64,000 bases of DNA from Chryseobacterium gleum (lineage in GTDB: Bacteria > Bacteroidota > Bacteroidia > Flavobacteriales_D > Sanyastnellaceae). The notes beneath the pieces are model-generated. The model was given only the letters and a program-made list of their open reading frames with translations. It was not told the DNA's origin and did no database searches. The number at the start of each line of letters is the position of its first letter. Position 1 is the first letter of the stretch. The position numbers and the translations under genes are program-made. The stretch is taken from the NCBI GenBank assembly GCA_945881835.1, contig CAMCVP010000001.1, positions 496,001 through 560,000 of the forward strand, given 5' to 3'. Below, one piece after another: positions 25,956 to 35,372 of the stretch.

Positions 25956-27344
25956 ATGAATTACGATGTTATTGTTTTAGGAACCGGTCCGGGCGGATAT
26001 GTAACTGCCATTCGTGCTAGCCAATTAGGATTGAAAACAGCTGTTATCGAACGCGAAGCCTTAGGCGGAATTTGTTTGAACTGGGGCTGTATTCCAACCA
26101 AAGCTCTTCTAAAGAGCGCATCGGTTTTTGAATATATCAATCACGCCAAAGAATACGGAATTGAAGTTACCGGCGCAAAAGCAGATTTTGCTGGTGTGGT
26201 GAAAAGAAGCCGTGGCGTTGCCGACGGAATGAGTAAGGGTGTTCAATTCTTAATGAAGAAGAACAAGATCGATGTGATCATGGGAACTGGAAAAGTTCTA
26301 GCTGGAAAGAAGATTCAAGTAACTGCTGCTGACGGAACGGTTTCTGAAGTAAGCGGAAAGAATATCATCATCGCAACAGGTGGACGTTCACGCAGCTTGC
26401 CGAACATGCCACAAGATGGAAAGAAAATTATCGGATACCGCGAAGCGATGACTTTGCCAGAGCAACCTAAGTCTATGGTTGTTGTGGGTTCTGGAGCAAT
26501 CGGAGTAGAGTTCGCGTATTTCTACAACGCAATGGGAACGAAAGTAACTATTGTTGAATACGCACCGAACGTTGTTCCTGTGGAAGACGAAGACATCTCA
26601 AAAGCATTGGCGAAGTCGTTCAAGTCTGCAGGAATTGAAATTCACACTTCTTCAGAGGTTACTTCTGTTGATACGACGGGCAAGGTTTGTAAAGTGCATG
26701 TGAAAACCGCTAGCGGTGAGCTAGTGATCGAAGCCGACGTTGTATTGTCTGCTGCCGGTGTTGTTGCAAACATTGAAAATATTGGTTTGGAAGATGTGGG
26801 TATTGTTACCGACAAAGGAAAAATCATGGTAGACAAATACTACCAAACAAACATCCCTGGTTATTATGCAATCGGTGACTGTGTTCCTGGTCAGTCATTG
26901 GCTCACGTAGCAAGTGCGGAAGGAATTACTTGCGTTGAAAAAATTGCAGGTCACCACCCACAAGCCATCGATTACAACAACATCCCAGGTTGCACATATT
27001 GCTCACCTGAGATTGCGAGCGTAGGTTACACCGAGAAGGCTGCGAAAGAAGCTGGATACGAATTGAAAATTGGTAAGTTCCCATTCAGTGCATCTGGTAA
27101 AGCAAGTGCTGCTGGACACAAAGACGGTTTCGTGAAATTGATTTTCGATGCGAAATACGGCGAGTTGTTGGGAGCACATTTAATTGGCGCGAACGTTACT
27201 GAAATGATTGCCGAGTGCGTTGCATTGCGTAAGTTGGAAACAACAGGAATGGAATTGGTGAAAACCATTCACCCTCATCCAACCATGAGCGAAGCCATTA
27301 TGGAAGCGGCAGCTGCTGCTTACGGCGAGGTGATTCACTTGTAA
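25956..27344 (+). CDS. lpdA: Dihydrolipoyl dehydrogenase
   Basis: E3 flavoprotein reoxidises dihydrolipoamide of 2-oxoacid dehydrogenase complexes. The 462-residue chain has the FAD motif GTGPGGY, the redox pair Cys40 and Cys45 in CLNWGCIPTK, the NAD motif GSGAIGVEF and the C-terminal HPHPTMSE with the catalytic His-Glu pair. A TATCTTCG box lies 16 bases before the ATG. It is divergent from adk. The following secreted-protein gene begins 7 bases after the stop. Confidence 0.97.
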   Translation: MNYDVIVLGTGPGGYVTAIRASQLGLKTAVIEREALGGICLNWGCIPTKALLKSASVFEYINHAKEYGIEVTGAKADFAGVVKRSRGVADGMSKGVQFLMKKNKIDVIMGTGKVLAGKKIQVTAADGTVSEVSGKNIIIATGGRSRSLPNMPQDGKKIIGYREAMTLPEQPKSMVVVGSGAIGVEFAYFYNAMGTKVTIVEYAPNVVPVEDEDISKALAKSFKSAGIEIHTSSEVTSVDTTGKVCKVHVKTASGELVIEADVVLSAAGVVANIENIGLEDVGIVTDKGKIMVDKYYQTNIPGYYAIGDCVPGQSLAHVASAEGITCVEKIAGHHPQAIDYNNIPGCTYCSPEIASVGYTEKAAKEAGYELKIGKFPFSASGKASAAGHKDGFVKLIFDAKYGELLGAHLIGANVTEMIAECVALRKLETTGMELVKTIHPHPTMSEAIMEAAAAAYGEVIHL

Positions 27345-27351
27345 GAATAGT

Positions 27352-28215
27352 ATGAAAAAATATGTTGTTGCACTCTTGAGCTTCTTGTTCATCTCGCAGT
27401 TGACTTTTGGTCAGGCGGGTGGAACAAGTTGCTCAAATGCAGTGACACTCAATTGCGGTCAGGCAATTGGAGGAAGCACGTTGGGTGTTCTTCCAGACAA
27501 TTTCGATTCAGGAAATTTTGAAGGCACAGCTGGTCAGTTGTGGTACACGTTCACTCCGCTTGGAAGTGGAACGGTTGAAGTAAGTCTTTGTAGTAACAAT
27601 ACCAATTACGACACGCGCGTTCATGCGTATTCGGGTGCTTGTGGGAATTTAACTTTTATTGCAGAAGACGACGACGCTTGTGTGAATCCGGTATTCGCAA
27701 GTGATCTTGTTTTTCCTGTTACCGCAGGGGTAACGTATTTCATTCGTGTAGGTGGAAGTTTCACCAATGCTGGAACCTACGAAGGAACATTCTCATGCGA
27801 TCTTTCTATTCTTGGCTGCACGAATCCATTGAGCTGTAATTTCAATCCGGTTGCGAACACCAACGACGGTTCCTGCGACTTCGCTTCGTGTTACGGATGT
27901 AAGTATGCGAATGCATTGAATTACGATGCAACAGCGACATTCGATGATGGGTCTTGTTTGTTTGCAGCGGTTATTCCAGGATGTACGAATAGCGCAGCTT
28001 CGAATTACAACGCGACGGCAACGGCAGATAACGGAACTTGTTTGTATGCAGGTTGTACGAATGCTTCAGCATACAACTTCAATCCGATTGCGAATGTCGA
28101 CGATGGCAGTTGTGATTTAATAGGCACGTGCTTCGGCGACATGAATCAAGATGGAGTGATTACCATCGAAGATGTGATGCTATTTATTGCTACGTTCGGA
28201 ACGAACTGCAATTAG
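27352..28215 (+). CDS. Secreted Cys-rich repeat protein with dockerin-like C terminus
   Basis: This 287-residue protein has a signal peptide (LTFGQ). The N-terminal domain, about residues 22-160, has WYTFTP and a beta-rich layout, as in Bacteroidota pre-peptidase C-terminal-like domains. Four Cys-rich repeats of the pattern GC(T/K)NxxAxNYNxxATxDDGSC follow at about residues 160-260. The end, FGDMNQDGVITIEDVMLFIATFG, resembles one dockerin-type calcium loop. No T9SS sorting domain is visible. The stop overlaps the convergent cysteine desulfurase stop by 4 bases. Confidence 0.8.
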   Translation: MKKYVVALLSFLFISQLTFGQAGGTSCSNAVTLNCGQAIGGSTLGVLPDNFDSGNFEGTAGQLWYTFTPLGSGTVEVSLCSNNTNYDTRVHAYSGACGNLTFIAEDDDACVNPVFASDLVFPVTAGVTYFIRVGGSFTNAGTYEGTFSCDLSILGCTNPLSCNFNPVANTNDGSCDFASCYGCKYANALNYDATATFDDGSCLFAAVIPGCTNSAASNYNATATADNGTCLYAGCTNASAYNFNPIANVDDGSCDLIGTCFGDMNQDGVITIEDVMLFIATFGTNCN

Positions 28216-29354
28216 ATCTGTCCGGCTTCGAAAATTTCAGTAACCTTTTCTATTGCGTAATCTATTTCTTCTTTCGTCGTGTAACGAGAGAAAGAGAAAC
28301 GGACAGCGGGCTGTCCTTCGCGCAACGCACCAATGGCGTCTAATACGTGGCTCCCTTTTGTTGCGCCGCTGCTACATGCACTTCCGCCAGAGGCGGCTAT
28401 TCCTTCAAGATCTAACAAGAACAAAAACATGTCGTTGTTTTTCGTAGGAGGAAAGGTGGTGCTCAAAACGGTATAAAGGCTATCGGTGCTTTCCGATTTT
28501 CCATTGAAGGTAATTCCAGGAATACGTTTTTTCAATTCAGCAGCCATGTATTGCTTTAATCCGCTAACGTATTCGTGGTGTTCTTCCACATCACTGAAAG
28601 CAAGGTCCATGGCTTTCGCCATACCCATAATACCTCCGGTGTTTTCTGTTCCTCCGCGCATGCCGCGTTCTTGTCCACCACCGGTAATATCTGCGAATGC
28701 AGGCATATTTTTTCGAATGAAAATAAATCCAACACCTTTGGGCCCGTGATATTTATGCGCAGCAGCGTTTATGAAATGAATAGGCGTTTCTTTTAAGTTG
28801 AAACGATAGTGTCCCATGGTTTGAACCGTGTCGCTATGAAACACTGCGCCGTGCTCAGCACAAATAGCCGCAACTTCTTCCAACGGAAGTAAGTTCGCTA
28901 TCTCATTGTTCCCGTGCATAAGCGAAACGTACGTCTTCACGCCATCGCTTAAGGTGTTTCGAATGTCATTTAAATCAATGCTTCCGTCTGAAGTCAATGC
29001 CACCCAATGCATAGAAACTTTTCCTTCTTCCTGAAGTTTTTCTGCCGTCTTTACAATGGCACTGTGTTCAATTTTTGAAGTGATAATGCGCTTGCATCCC
29101 ATGTCGCGAACAGCAATGTTCATCGCCAAATTGTCTGCTTCCGTTCCTCCGCTCGTGAAATAAATTTCTCCAGGCTCGCAGTTCAAATGCTTCGCAATAG
29201 AGCGACGCGCTGTTTCAATTTGCGTCTTTACTTTTCTTCCGAAAGAATGTGAGGAAGAGGGATTTCCGAATTCTGTTTTTAAGAAGTTCGAAATAACATC
29301 TACTACTTCAGGAGCAACAGGAGTCGTTGCTGCATTGTCTAAATAAGCTTTCAT
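28212..29354 (-). CDS. Cysteine desulfurase (NifS/IscS-like)
   Basis: This is a 380-residue PLP enzyme that takes sulfur from cysteine for Fe-S clusters or other uses. It has YLDNAATTP at the start, TSGGTEADN, the PLP lysine in AAHKYHGPKG, and the catalytic cysteine in SGGSACSSG. No iscU or sufE gene is adjacent. It overlaps the upstream phosphohexomutase gene by the ATGA at 29351-29354. Confidence 0.93.
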   Translation of the reverse strand: MKAYLDNAATTPVAPEVVDVISNFLKTEFGNPSSSHSFGRKVKTQIETARRSIAKHLNCEPGEIYFTSGGTEADNLAMNIAVRDMGCKRIITSKIEHSAIVKTAEKLQEEGKVSMHWVALTSDGSIDLNDIRNTLSDGVKTYVSLMHGNNEIANLLPLEEVAAICAEHGAVFHSDTVQTMGHYRFNLKETPIHFINAAAHKYHGPKGVGFIFIRKNMPAFADITGGGQERGMRGGTENTGGIMGMAKAMDLAFSDVEEHHEYVSGLKQYMAAELKKRIPGITFNGKSESTDSLYTVLSTTFPPTKNNDMFLFLLDLEGIAASGGSACSSGATKGSHVLDAIGALREGQPAVRFSFSRYTTKEEIDYAIEKVTEIFEAGQI

Positions 29355-30733
29355 TCTGCCGAAGGAATGTGTTGTTTTATTTTTTGAATAAGCTCAATGG
29401 CTTCTTCATTCGTTGGTGCTTCAGCGTAAATTCTAACGATAGGCTCGGTGTTGCTCTTGCGCAAATGCACCCATCCGTTCGAGAAGTCTACCTTCACACC
29501 ATCGATCGTATTTACTTTTTCATTTTGAAATTCTTTCGCAACGGTTGCAAGTATTCCATCTACATCGAGACTCGGACTTAAGACAACCTTGTCTTTAATC
29601 ATCTGATAGGTTGGATACGTTGCACGCATTTCAGAAACAGAATTGAAGTTCTTCGCAAGGTGTGTTAAGAACAACGCTATTCCAACAAGCGCGTCTCTTC
29701 CGTAGTGCGTTTCCGGATAAATAATACCACCGTTTCCTTCGCCACCAATAACGGCTCCAATTTCTTTCATCTTCGCAACAACGTTCACTTCGCCTACAGC
29801 AGAAGCTTCGTAGCGTTGTCCGTGTTTGTGCGTTACATCTGCCAATGCGCGACTGCTTGAAAGATTGCTCACTGTAGGGCCGGGAGTAATTCCAAGCAAA
29901 TAATCGGCAATAGCGACTAACGTATACTCTTCACCAAATAGACTTCCGTCTTCACACACGAAGGCCAAGCGATCTACATCTGGATCAACCACAATTCCTA
30001 AATCGCATTTTTCTTTCTTCACTATGGAAACAATGTCGGTCAGATGTTCTGCCAACGGCTCTGGGTTGTGCGCGAAATGTCCGTCTGCTTTACAGTGAAT
30101 CGGCACTATGTTTTCAATTCCCAAAGCGTCTAACAAAGCAGGAACATAAATTCCTCCAGTGCTATTGATCCCATCAACGGCAATCTTGAATTTTTTATTT
30201 GCAATGGCTTCAACATCTATGGTATTTATTCCAAGAATATGTTGAATGTGCGCTTTCATGAAGTTACGTGGTTCAATGCTACCTAATTCATCTACGGTGC
30301 AGAATGCGTAATCATCGGCATCTGCTCTGCGCAACACTTCTTTTCCTTCATCGCCAGAAATGAATTCTCCCTTTTCGTTGAGTAATTTCAATGCGTTCCA
30401 TTCTTTCGGATTGTGGCTCGCGGTAAGAATAATTCCTCCGTTCGCTTTGCTTTCCGTAACGGCCCATTCCACCGTTGGCGTTGTGGAAAGTCCAGCATCT
30501 ATGACATGCACACCCATTCCAACCAAGGTATTCATCACTAGGTTTTGAAGCATCTCGCCGCTAATGCGCGCATCTCTTCCAACTACTATTGAAATACTTT
30601 GTTTGTTATTTCTATGTTGAAGAAATGCGGCGAATGCTGCCGTGAATTTCACCGTGTCAAGAGGTGTTAAATGCTCACCTGGAACAGCACCAATAGTGCC
30701 GCGAAATCCTGAAATTGATTTTATTAAGGTCAT
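29351..30733 (-). CDS. glmM: Phosphohexomutase, phosphoglucosamine mutase-like
   Basis: This 460-residue enzyme of the alpha-D-phosphohexomutase family would convert glucosamine-6-phosphate to glucosamine-1-phosphate for cell-wall precursors. It has the phosphoserine loop TASHNPKEWNA, the metal loop DPDVDRL, a sugar-binding GEGNGGI and the phosphate-binding SNTEPIVRIY. The start at 30733 gives MTLIKSISGFRGTIG, the usual N terminus. GlmM versus phosphomannomutase is hard to separate by eye. Confidence 0.85.
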   Translation of the reverse strand: MTLIKSISGFRGTIGAVPGEHLTPLDTVKFTAAFAAFLQHRNNKQSISIVVGRDARISGEMLQNLVMNTLVGMGVHVIDAGLSTTPTVEWAVTESKANGGIILTASHNPKEWNALKLLNEKGEFISGDEGKEVLRRADADDYAFCTVDELGSIEPRNFMKAHIQHILGINTIDVEAIANKKFKIAVDGINSTGGIYVPALLDALGIENIVPIHCKADGHFAHNPEPLAEHLTDIVSIVKKEKCDLGIVVDPDVDRLAFVCEDGSLFGEEYTLVAIADYLLGITPGPTVSNLSSSRALADVTHKHGQRYEASAVGEVNVVAKMKEIGAVIGGEGNGGIIYPETHYGRDALVGIALFLTHLAKNFNSVSEMRATYPTYQMIKDKVVLSPSLDVDGILATVAKEFQNEKVNTIDGVKVDFSNGWVHLRKSNTEPIVRIYAEAPTNEEAIELIQKIKQHIPSAE

Positions 30734-30795
30734 GTCTTTAAAATAACTTGTGCAAAGATACTTCACCCAAACTATTAAACTTCGTTCTTTGTGGA

Positions 30796-31401
30796 ATGAA
30801 TCACCTCGCGCATTTATATCTATCCTCCGACAACGAAGAAGAAATGGTTGGTCAGTTTATAGCAGATGCTGTGAAAGGCAATGATTTCAACCATTACAGC
30901 CCTGCTATTCGCAAAGGAATACTACTTCATCGATGGGTTGATTCTTATACAGATACGCACGATTTGGTGAAAGAACTTCGCGCAGCCTACCGACCTAAAT
31001 TGGGTTTGTACAGCGGTGTGTTAATTGATTTGGTTTTCGATTATTTCTTGGCGAAAGATTTTCAGATACATTCAGGAAGAGAACTCGCCGAATTTCAGCA
31101 ATTCACGTTCCGTGTGTTGAATAAGCATGAAGGTGTTTTTCCGGAAAAAATAAAGAAGTATTTCTTCCACATGAAAGACAAAGAATTTATGATGAAGTAT
31201 GCCCATTTGGAAGGGATGGCCCTTATTGTGAAGCAAATGGGAGCGCGCATTCCGCGCGGCGAATCGTTAGTGGAGGCAGGAGATTTTTTCCGAGATCATA
31301 TTGAAGTAGCTTCGAATTATTTCCCGATTTTTTTTGTTGAATTGAAGAACGAATTTCAGTTGAAGCGAGAGCTGCTCCTTCATGAAAATAAAAATGATTA
31401 A
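30796..31401 (+). CDS. Acyl carrier protein phosphodiesterase-like (AcpH family)
   Basis: This 201-residue HD-like hydrolase has MNHLAHLYLSSDNEE as its start, chosen at 30796 because this is the conserved N terminus. VGQFIADAVKG and IRKGILLHRWVDSYTD carry the family metal ligands. AcpH removes phosphopantetheine from acyl carrier protein. The ATG is 4 bases after a TTTG, suggesting a leaderless mRNA. It is divergent from the phosphohexomutase gene. Confidence 0.85.
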   Translation: MNHLAHLYLSSDNEEEMVGQFIADAVKGNDFNHYSPAIRKGILLHRWVDSYTDTHDLVKELRAAYRPKLGLYSGVLIDLVFDYFLAKDFQIHSGRELAEFQQFTFRVLNKHEGVFPEKIKKYFFHMKDKEFMMKYAHLEGMALIVKQMGARIPRGESLVEAGDFFRDHIEVASNYFPIFFVELKNEFQLKRELLLHENKND

Positions 31402-31451
31402 GTTTGTATGTAACCCTTCCTTGTCTTGGGCACGGAAGTAATCTTTAGTCA

Positions 31452-32912
31452 TTGAAGAAATCTGTTTGGCGCGTAATAATTGTTTCCGTTGCTCTCTTGG
31501 GTGGTGTAGCACTTATGTTTACGCTTCTTTCTCCGAAGAAGACGCAAAATGAATTTGAGCAAGACCCGAATTTGCCGGAATTGGTTTCTGTGGATTTAGA
31601 CTCCATACGTGCAAGAGGGAAGTTAATCGTTTTAACCGAGAACAGTGCCTCGACCTACTATCTCTACAAGGAAGAACCGAAAGGTTTCGACTATGAATTA
31701 GCGGAACAATTCGCGAAGTTTTTGAAAGTAAAATTGGAAGTTCGCGTTATCGAAAACCTTGACAGTATGTTCGCGATGTTGTATCGTGGTGAAGGAGATA
31801 TCATTGCTTCAAACCTTACAGTGACAGAACAGCGGAAGAGGTTCTTATCCTTCTCACCTTCTATTTATCAGACCAAACAAGTACTGGTTCAGCGCAGAGA
31901 TACAGCGAATAAATTGCTTCAAAACGGAATTGTAGTTCATGGTGTAAATGAATTAGATCGTTTGCCAATTCATGTTCATGCTTATTCTTCCTTCTATAGA
32001 AAGTTGGAGCAGATAACAAATGAGACAGGAATGAATCTTCAAGTGATTGAAGCTAGTGGAAAAGTGGGCACGGAAGAATTGTTGCAAGAGGTGGCAAGTG
32101 GTGCGGTTCCCGCAACCATTACCGATAAGAGTTTGGCGTTTTTGAGTTTTGAAGATTATCCGAACTTGGACATGTCTGTCGAGTTGAGCGAGAATGAAGA
32201 CATTGCATGGGCCGTTCGTCCGAATTCGTATCTCTTGCAAGAACGATTAAATACGTTTCTTGGAGGAAGATCGGGTAAGCGCTTCATAAATAAAATCTAT
32301 CGTCGATATTTCGGTCGAGCAGAAGAGAACTGGTCTGGCGGTGTTCAACGTTTTTTTTCAATGCCACCTATTTTGGAAGGAAACCTTTCTCCGTATGATT
32401 CTCTCTATAAAGTGCATTCAGCCATCGTTGGTTGGGATTGGAAATTACTAACTGCGTTGAGTTATGTTGAATCTGGGTTTAATCCGAATGCTGAGTCTTG
32501 GGCAGGTGCTCGAGGACTCATGCAATTGATGCCGGCTACTATTGCGAAATACGATGGAGATACGCTATGTCCTCCCGACAATAACATCATGGCTGGAGCG
32601 AAATTTCTTAAAAACTTGGATAACTTTTGGAAGCAGTACATTCACGATCCGAATGAACGCGTGAAATTTATGTTGGCCAGCTACAATTGCGGTCCGGGAC
32701 ATATTTTAGATGCCATGTGTATCGCTCGTCAGACAGGAAGGAACGATACCTTGTGGGACGGCCATGTTGCAGATGCTCTTATGTTGAAGGCTCAGCGCCA
32801 GTATTACGCCATGTCGTGCGTGAAGCACGGATACCTTAACGGAGTTGGTCCAGTGAATTTTGTAAATAAGATCCTCGCCATTTTTGAACATTATAAACTT
32901 TCGGCGAAATGA
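31452..32912 (+). CDS. Membrane-bound lytic murein transglycosylase, MltF-like
   Basis: This 486-residue protein cleaves peptidoglycan strands. A TTG at 31452 is the only start that retains the N-terminal membrane anchor (WRVIIVSVALLGGVALMF). Residues about 50-285 form a family 3 solute-binding domain (RGKLIVLTENSASTYY and GFDYELAEQFAKFL). A C-terminal SLT domain follows with ALSYVESGFNP (catalytic Glu), GARGLMQLMPATI and ASYNCGPGHI. The next gene overlaps in an ATGA. Confidence 0.92.
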   Translation: MKKSVWRVIIVSVALLGGVALMFTLLSPKKTQNEFEQDPNLPELVSVDLDSIRARGKLIVLTENSASTYYLYKEEPKGFDYELAEQFAKFLKVKLEVRVIENLDSMFAMLYRGEGDIIASNLTVTEQRKRFLSFSPSIYQTKQVLVQRRDTANKLLQNGIVVHGVNELDRLPIHVHAYSSFYRKLEQITNETGMNLQVIEASGKVGTEELLQEVASGAVPATITDKSLAFLSFEDYPNLDMSVELSENEDIAWAVRPNSYLLQERLNTFLGGRSGKRFINKIYRRYFGRAEENWSGGVQRFFSMPPILEGNLSPYDSLYKVHSAIVGWDWKLLTALSYVESGFNPNAESWAGARGLMQLMPATIAKYDGDTLCPPDNNIMAGAKFLKNLDNFWKQYIHDPNERVKFMLASYNCGPGHILDAMCIARQTGRNDTLWDGHVADALMLKAQRQYYAMSCVKHGYLNGVGPVNFVNKILAIFEHYKLSAK

Positions 32913-33541
32913 AAAACTTCTGTCTCGTGTTACTGTTTTCCGTCTTTATTTTTTCATGCAAGGAAGAGTCGAATAATTTTAAAATTTCGGGCAGAACAAA
33001 AGACGCCTCCTCGAATACTTCCCTTCCGTATGTGAGTGTCTCAATAGAGCAAAAGGCTCTTGTTAATGGTATTCTTACCAATTACTTTCAAGAAGCTGAC
33101 GTTATACAATCTGATGTAAATGGGAATTATTCGCTAGAATGGAAAAAGGAGAATATAGTGGAAGCTAGGCTCTTAGTTTCGAGAGATTTCTATTACAGCA
33201 AGGAAATAGCGCTCTCTCCGGATCAATTGAGAAACGAAACTTCTTTGGAGAAAGATGTTGCACTGTGGCCTGAATCAAGCGTAAATGTGACCATCACCAA
33301 TCTGTCGGGCGCAAGCATCATTCAATTCAATTGGATTAACACGAATTTCGAATGCACTTGCTGTACGAACGAGCAGAAGACGTTCACGAATTTATCTGAT
33401 ACGACCTTTCAATGCAGTGTTTATGGCGGGAAGTGGCTTAAATACAATTGTGCTGCCAGCGGAAGTTCTGGATCTGTTTTTTTGCTTGACAGTTTGTACT
33501 GTTTGCCTTTTCAGTCGAATAATTTGTCTATTAACTTGTAA
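32909..33541 (+). CDS. Lipoprotein of unknown function
   Basis: This 210-residue protein has lipobox FSVFIFSC (Cys17). The N-terminal part, FKISGRTKDASSNTSLPYVSVSI, resembles a carboxypeptidase-regulatory-like beta domain. The C-terminal part holds a Cys cluster (ECTCC) and further cysteines. It is coupled to the transglycosylase gene by a 4-base overlap. No family was recognised. Confidence 0.7.
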   Translation: MKNFCLVLLFSVFIFSCKEESNNFKISGRTKDASSNTSLPYVSVSIEQKALVNGILTNYFQEADVIQSDVNGNYSLEWKKENIVEARLLVSRDFYYSKEIALSPDQLRNETSLEKDVALWPESSVNVTITNLSGASIIQFNWINTNFECTCCTNEQKTFTNLSDTTFQCSVYGGKWLKYNCAASGSSGSVFLLDSLYCLPFQSNNLSINL

Positions 33542-33587
33542 AAGTTGATGAATTGATGACTAATTTTCAAGCTGAAATTTTACAGCT

Positions 33588-35372
33588 ATGAAAAAATCAG
33601 TTTCAATTTTTGTTTTAATTCTTTTATTTGGTTGGACGGCACAAAGTCAGGTGACCTTGCCGCGCAACCTAACTCCGCAAGAAATTGAGCAGATTGCTCA
33701 TGGCGATTTTTCCATATTAAATAGCGATAGAGGAATTGAATCTCCTCCGCCGTTCTCAAATATTCGTGCAATGGCCGAGTGGGAAGAGATTCAATGCATA
33801 ACTATTTCTTGGATTTCTTATCCTTCCATTTTAAAGCAGATAGTTGCTGCAGCGCGCACGCAAACGTTGGTGGTTATTTTATCTGAAGACGTTCAGGCAA
33901 CGCAGAATTATTTATACAGCACTTCAGGAGGTCCTGCATTTACAAACATGGACAATGTAATTATCCTGCCTGCGAATTACGATTCGGTTTGGATGCGCGA
34001 TTACGGTGCTAATCCGGCTTATGCAAACGAAGTTGAGGATTTGTTCTTGGTCGATTGGATTTACAATCGTCCAACTCGTCCGAACGACAACTCTTCACCT
34101 CAATACGTAGCCGATTATTTGGGATTGGATTTATACACAACAACAGCTGCTCCAGAAGACTTGGTGAATACAGGTGGTAACTGGATGAGCGATGGTTTTG
34201 GAACTGCTATTGTGACAGAACTTATCTTGGAAGAGAACGCTCAAGGAAATCAGTATGGTGTTACAGCAAAAACAGAAGCAGAGATTGACGCAATTACACA
34301 GAGCTATCTTGGGACGGACCGTTACATTAAAATGCCTGTTCTTCCATACGATGGTATTCATCACGTAGACATGCACATGAAACTAATTGATGAGCAAACG
34401 TTGTTGGTGGGTGAATACCCAGACGGTATTTCAGACGGTCCGCAAATCAATGCGAACATGGATTATGTGGTTTCGAACTTTATGAATAAATGGGGTGAAC
34501 CTTACAAGACCATTCGCATTCCAATGCCTCCGAGTGTTGCTGGCAACTGGCCGAGTTCAAATCCGCCTGCCTCATATCGCACCTACACAAATGCAGTCTT
34601 CGTAAATAAAATGGTTATCCTTCCAATTTATCGCGAGCAATACGATACAACTGCTTTGCGTATTTGGCAAGAGGCTTTACCTGGTTATCAGATCGTGGGT
34701 ATCGACTGCGATAATCAACCAGATAATATTATTTCGGCCAGTGGCGCAATACATTGCATTACCCATAGCGTGGGTGTTCAGAATCCGATGCTTATTAGTC
34801 ACAATCCGCTTCAAGACACAGACAACACAACCACACCGTATTCAGTAGTGGCATATATGAATCACCGCGATGAAATAGCTGCAGGAAGATTGTATTGGAA
34901 GACTTCTCTATCGGGTGCATACAATTTAGTTGATATGACGAGTGTTGGAAGTAATAATTGGGAAGGGTTTATTCCTGCACAGCCTGCTGGCACGCGTGTT
35001 TACTATTATGTGGAAGGGGAAGCAACAACCGGAAAAGTATTGCAACGTCCAATGGCTGCGCCAGAAGGTTACTGGAGTTTCGATGTGTTGAATGGAAACA
35101 GCATTAACGAAGAGGCTTTCAGTTTCTCGAGAATTTATCCGAATCCAGCAAGTGAAATTACTTGCGTGGAATTTAATGCCCGTGCTTCACAAAAGGCGCA
35201 AGCTTTTATTGTAGATATGCAAGGTCGTCGTGTAAAAGAAATATATTCAGGCGTGCTTTCACCAGAACAATCAAAAGTGTTTTTCAATGCGAGTGATTTA
35301 GTGGCAGGTGTATATGCCGTTCAGTTAATCACAGACAAGGGCAGCTATCGTCTTCCATTTATTGTTAAATAA
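33588..35372 (+). CDS. Secreted PPAD/agmatine-deiminase-family protein with T9SS sorting domain
   Basis: This 594-residue guanidino-group deiminase is related to Porphyromonas peptidylarginine deiminase. It has a signal peptide (GWTAQSQ), then a PAD domain at about residues 45-425 with the catalytic set WMRDYG (Asp near 138), His259-x-Asp261 in HHVDMHMK and nucleophile Cys390 in SGAIHCITHS. An Ig-like domain (about 425-500) and a T9SS type A sorting domain (IYPNPASEITCVEF to the end) follow. The domain order, PAD-Ig-CTD, is that of PPAD. Whether it acts on peptidyl arginine or on agmatine cannot be told from motifs. The stop shares one base with the next start (TAATG). Confidence 0.9.
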   Translation: MKKSVSIFVLILLFGWTAQSQVTLPRNLTPQEIEQIAHGDFSILNSDRGIESPPPFSNIRAMAEWEEIQCITISWISYPSILKQIVAAARTQTLVVILSEDVQATQNYLYSTSGGPAFTNMDNVIILPANYDSVWMRDYGANPAYANEVEDLFLVDWIYNRPTRPNDNSSPQYVADYLGLDLYTTTAAPEDLVNTGGNWMSDGFGTAIVTELILEENAQGNQYGVTAKTEAEIDAITQSYLGTDRYIKMPVLPYDGIHHVDMHMKLIDEQTLLVGEYPDGISDGPQINANMDYVVSNFMNKWGEPYKTIRIPMPPSVAGNWPSSNPPASYRTYTNAVFVNKMVILPIYREQYDTTALRIWQEALPGYQIVGIDCDNQPDNIISASGAIHCITHSVGVQNPMLISHNPLQDTDNTTTPYSVVAYMNHRDEIAAGRLYWKTSLSGAYNLVDMTSVGSNNWEGFIPAQPAGTRVYYYVEGEATTGKVLQRPMAAPEGYWSFDVLNGNSINEEAFSFSRIYPNPASEITCVEFNARASQKAQAFIVDMQGRRVKEIYSGVLSPEQSKVFFNASDLVAGVYAVQLITDKGSYRLPFIVK

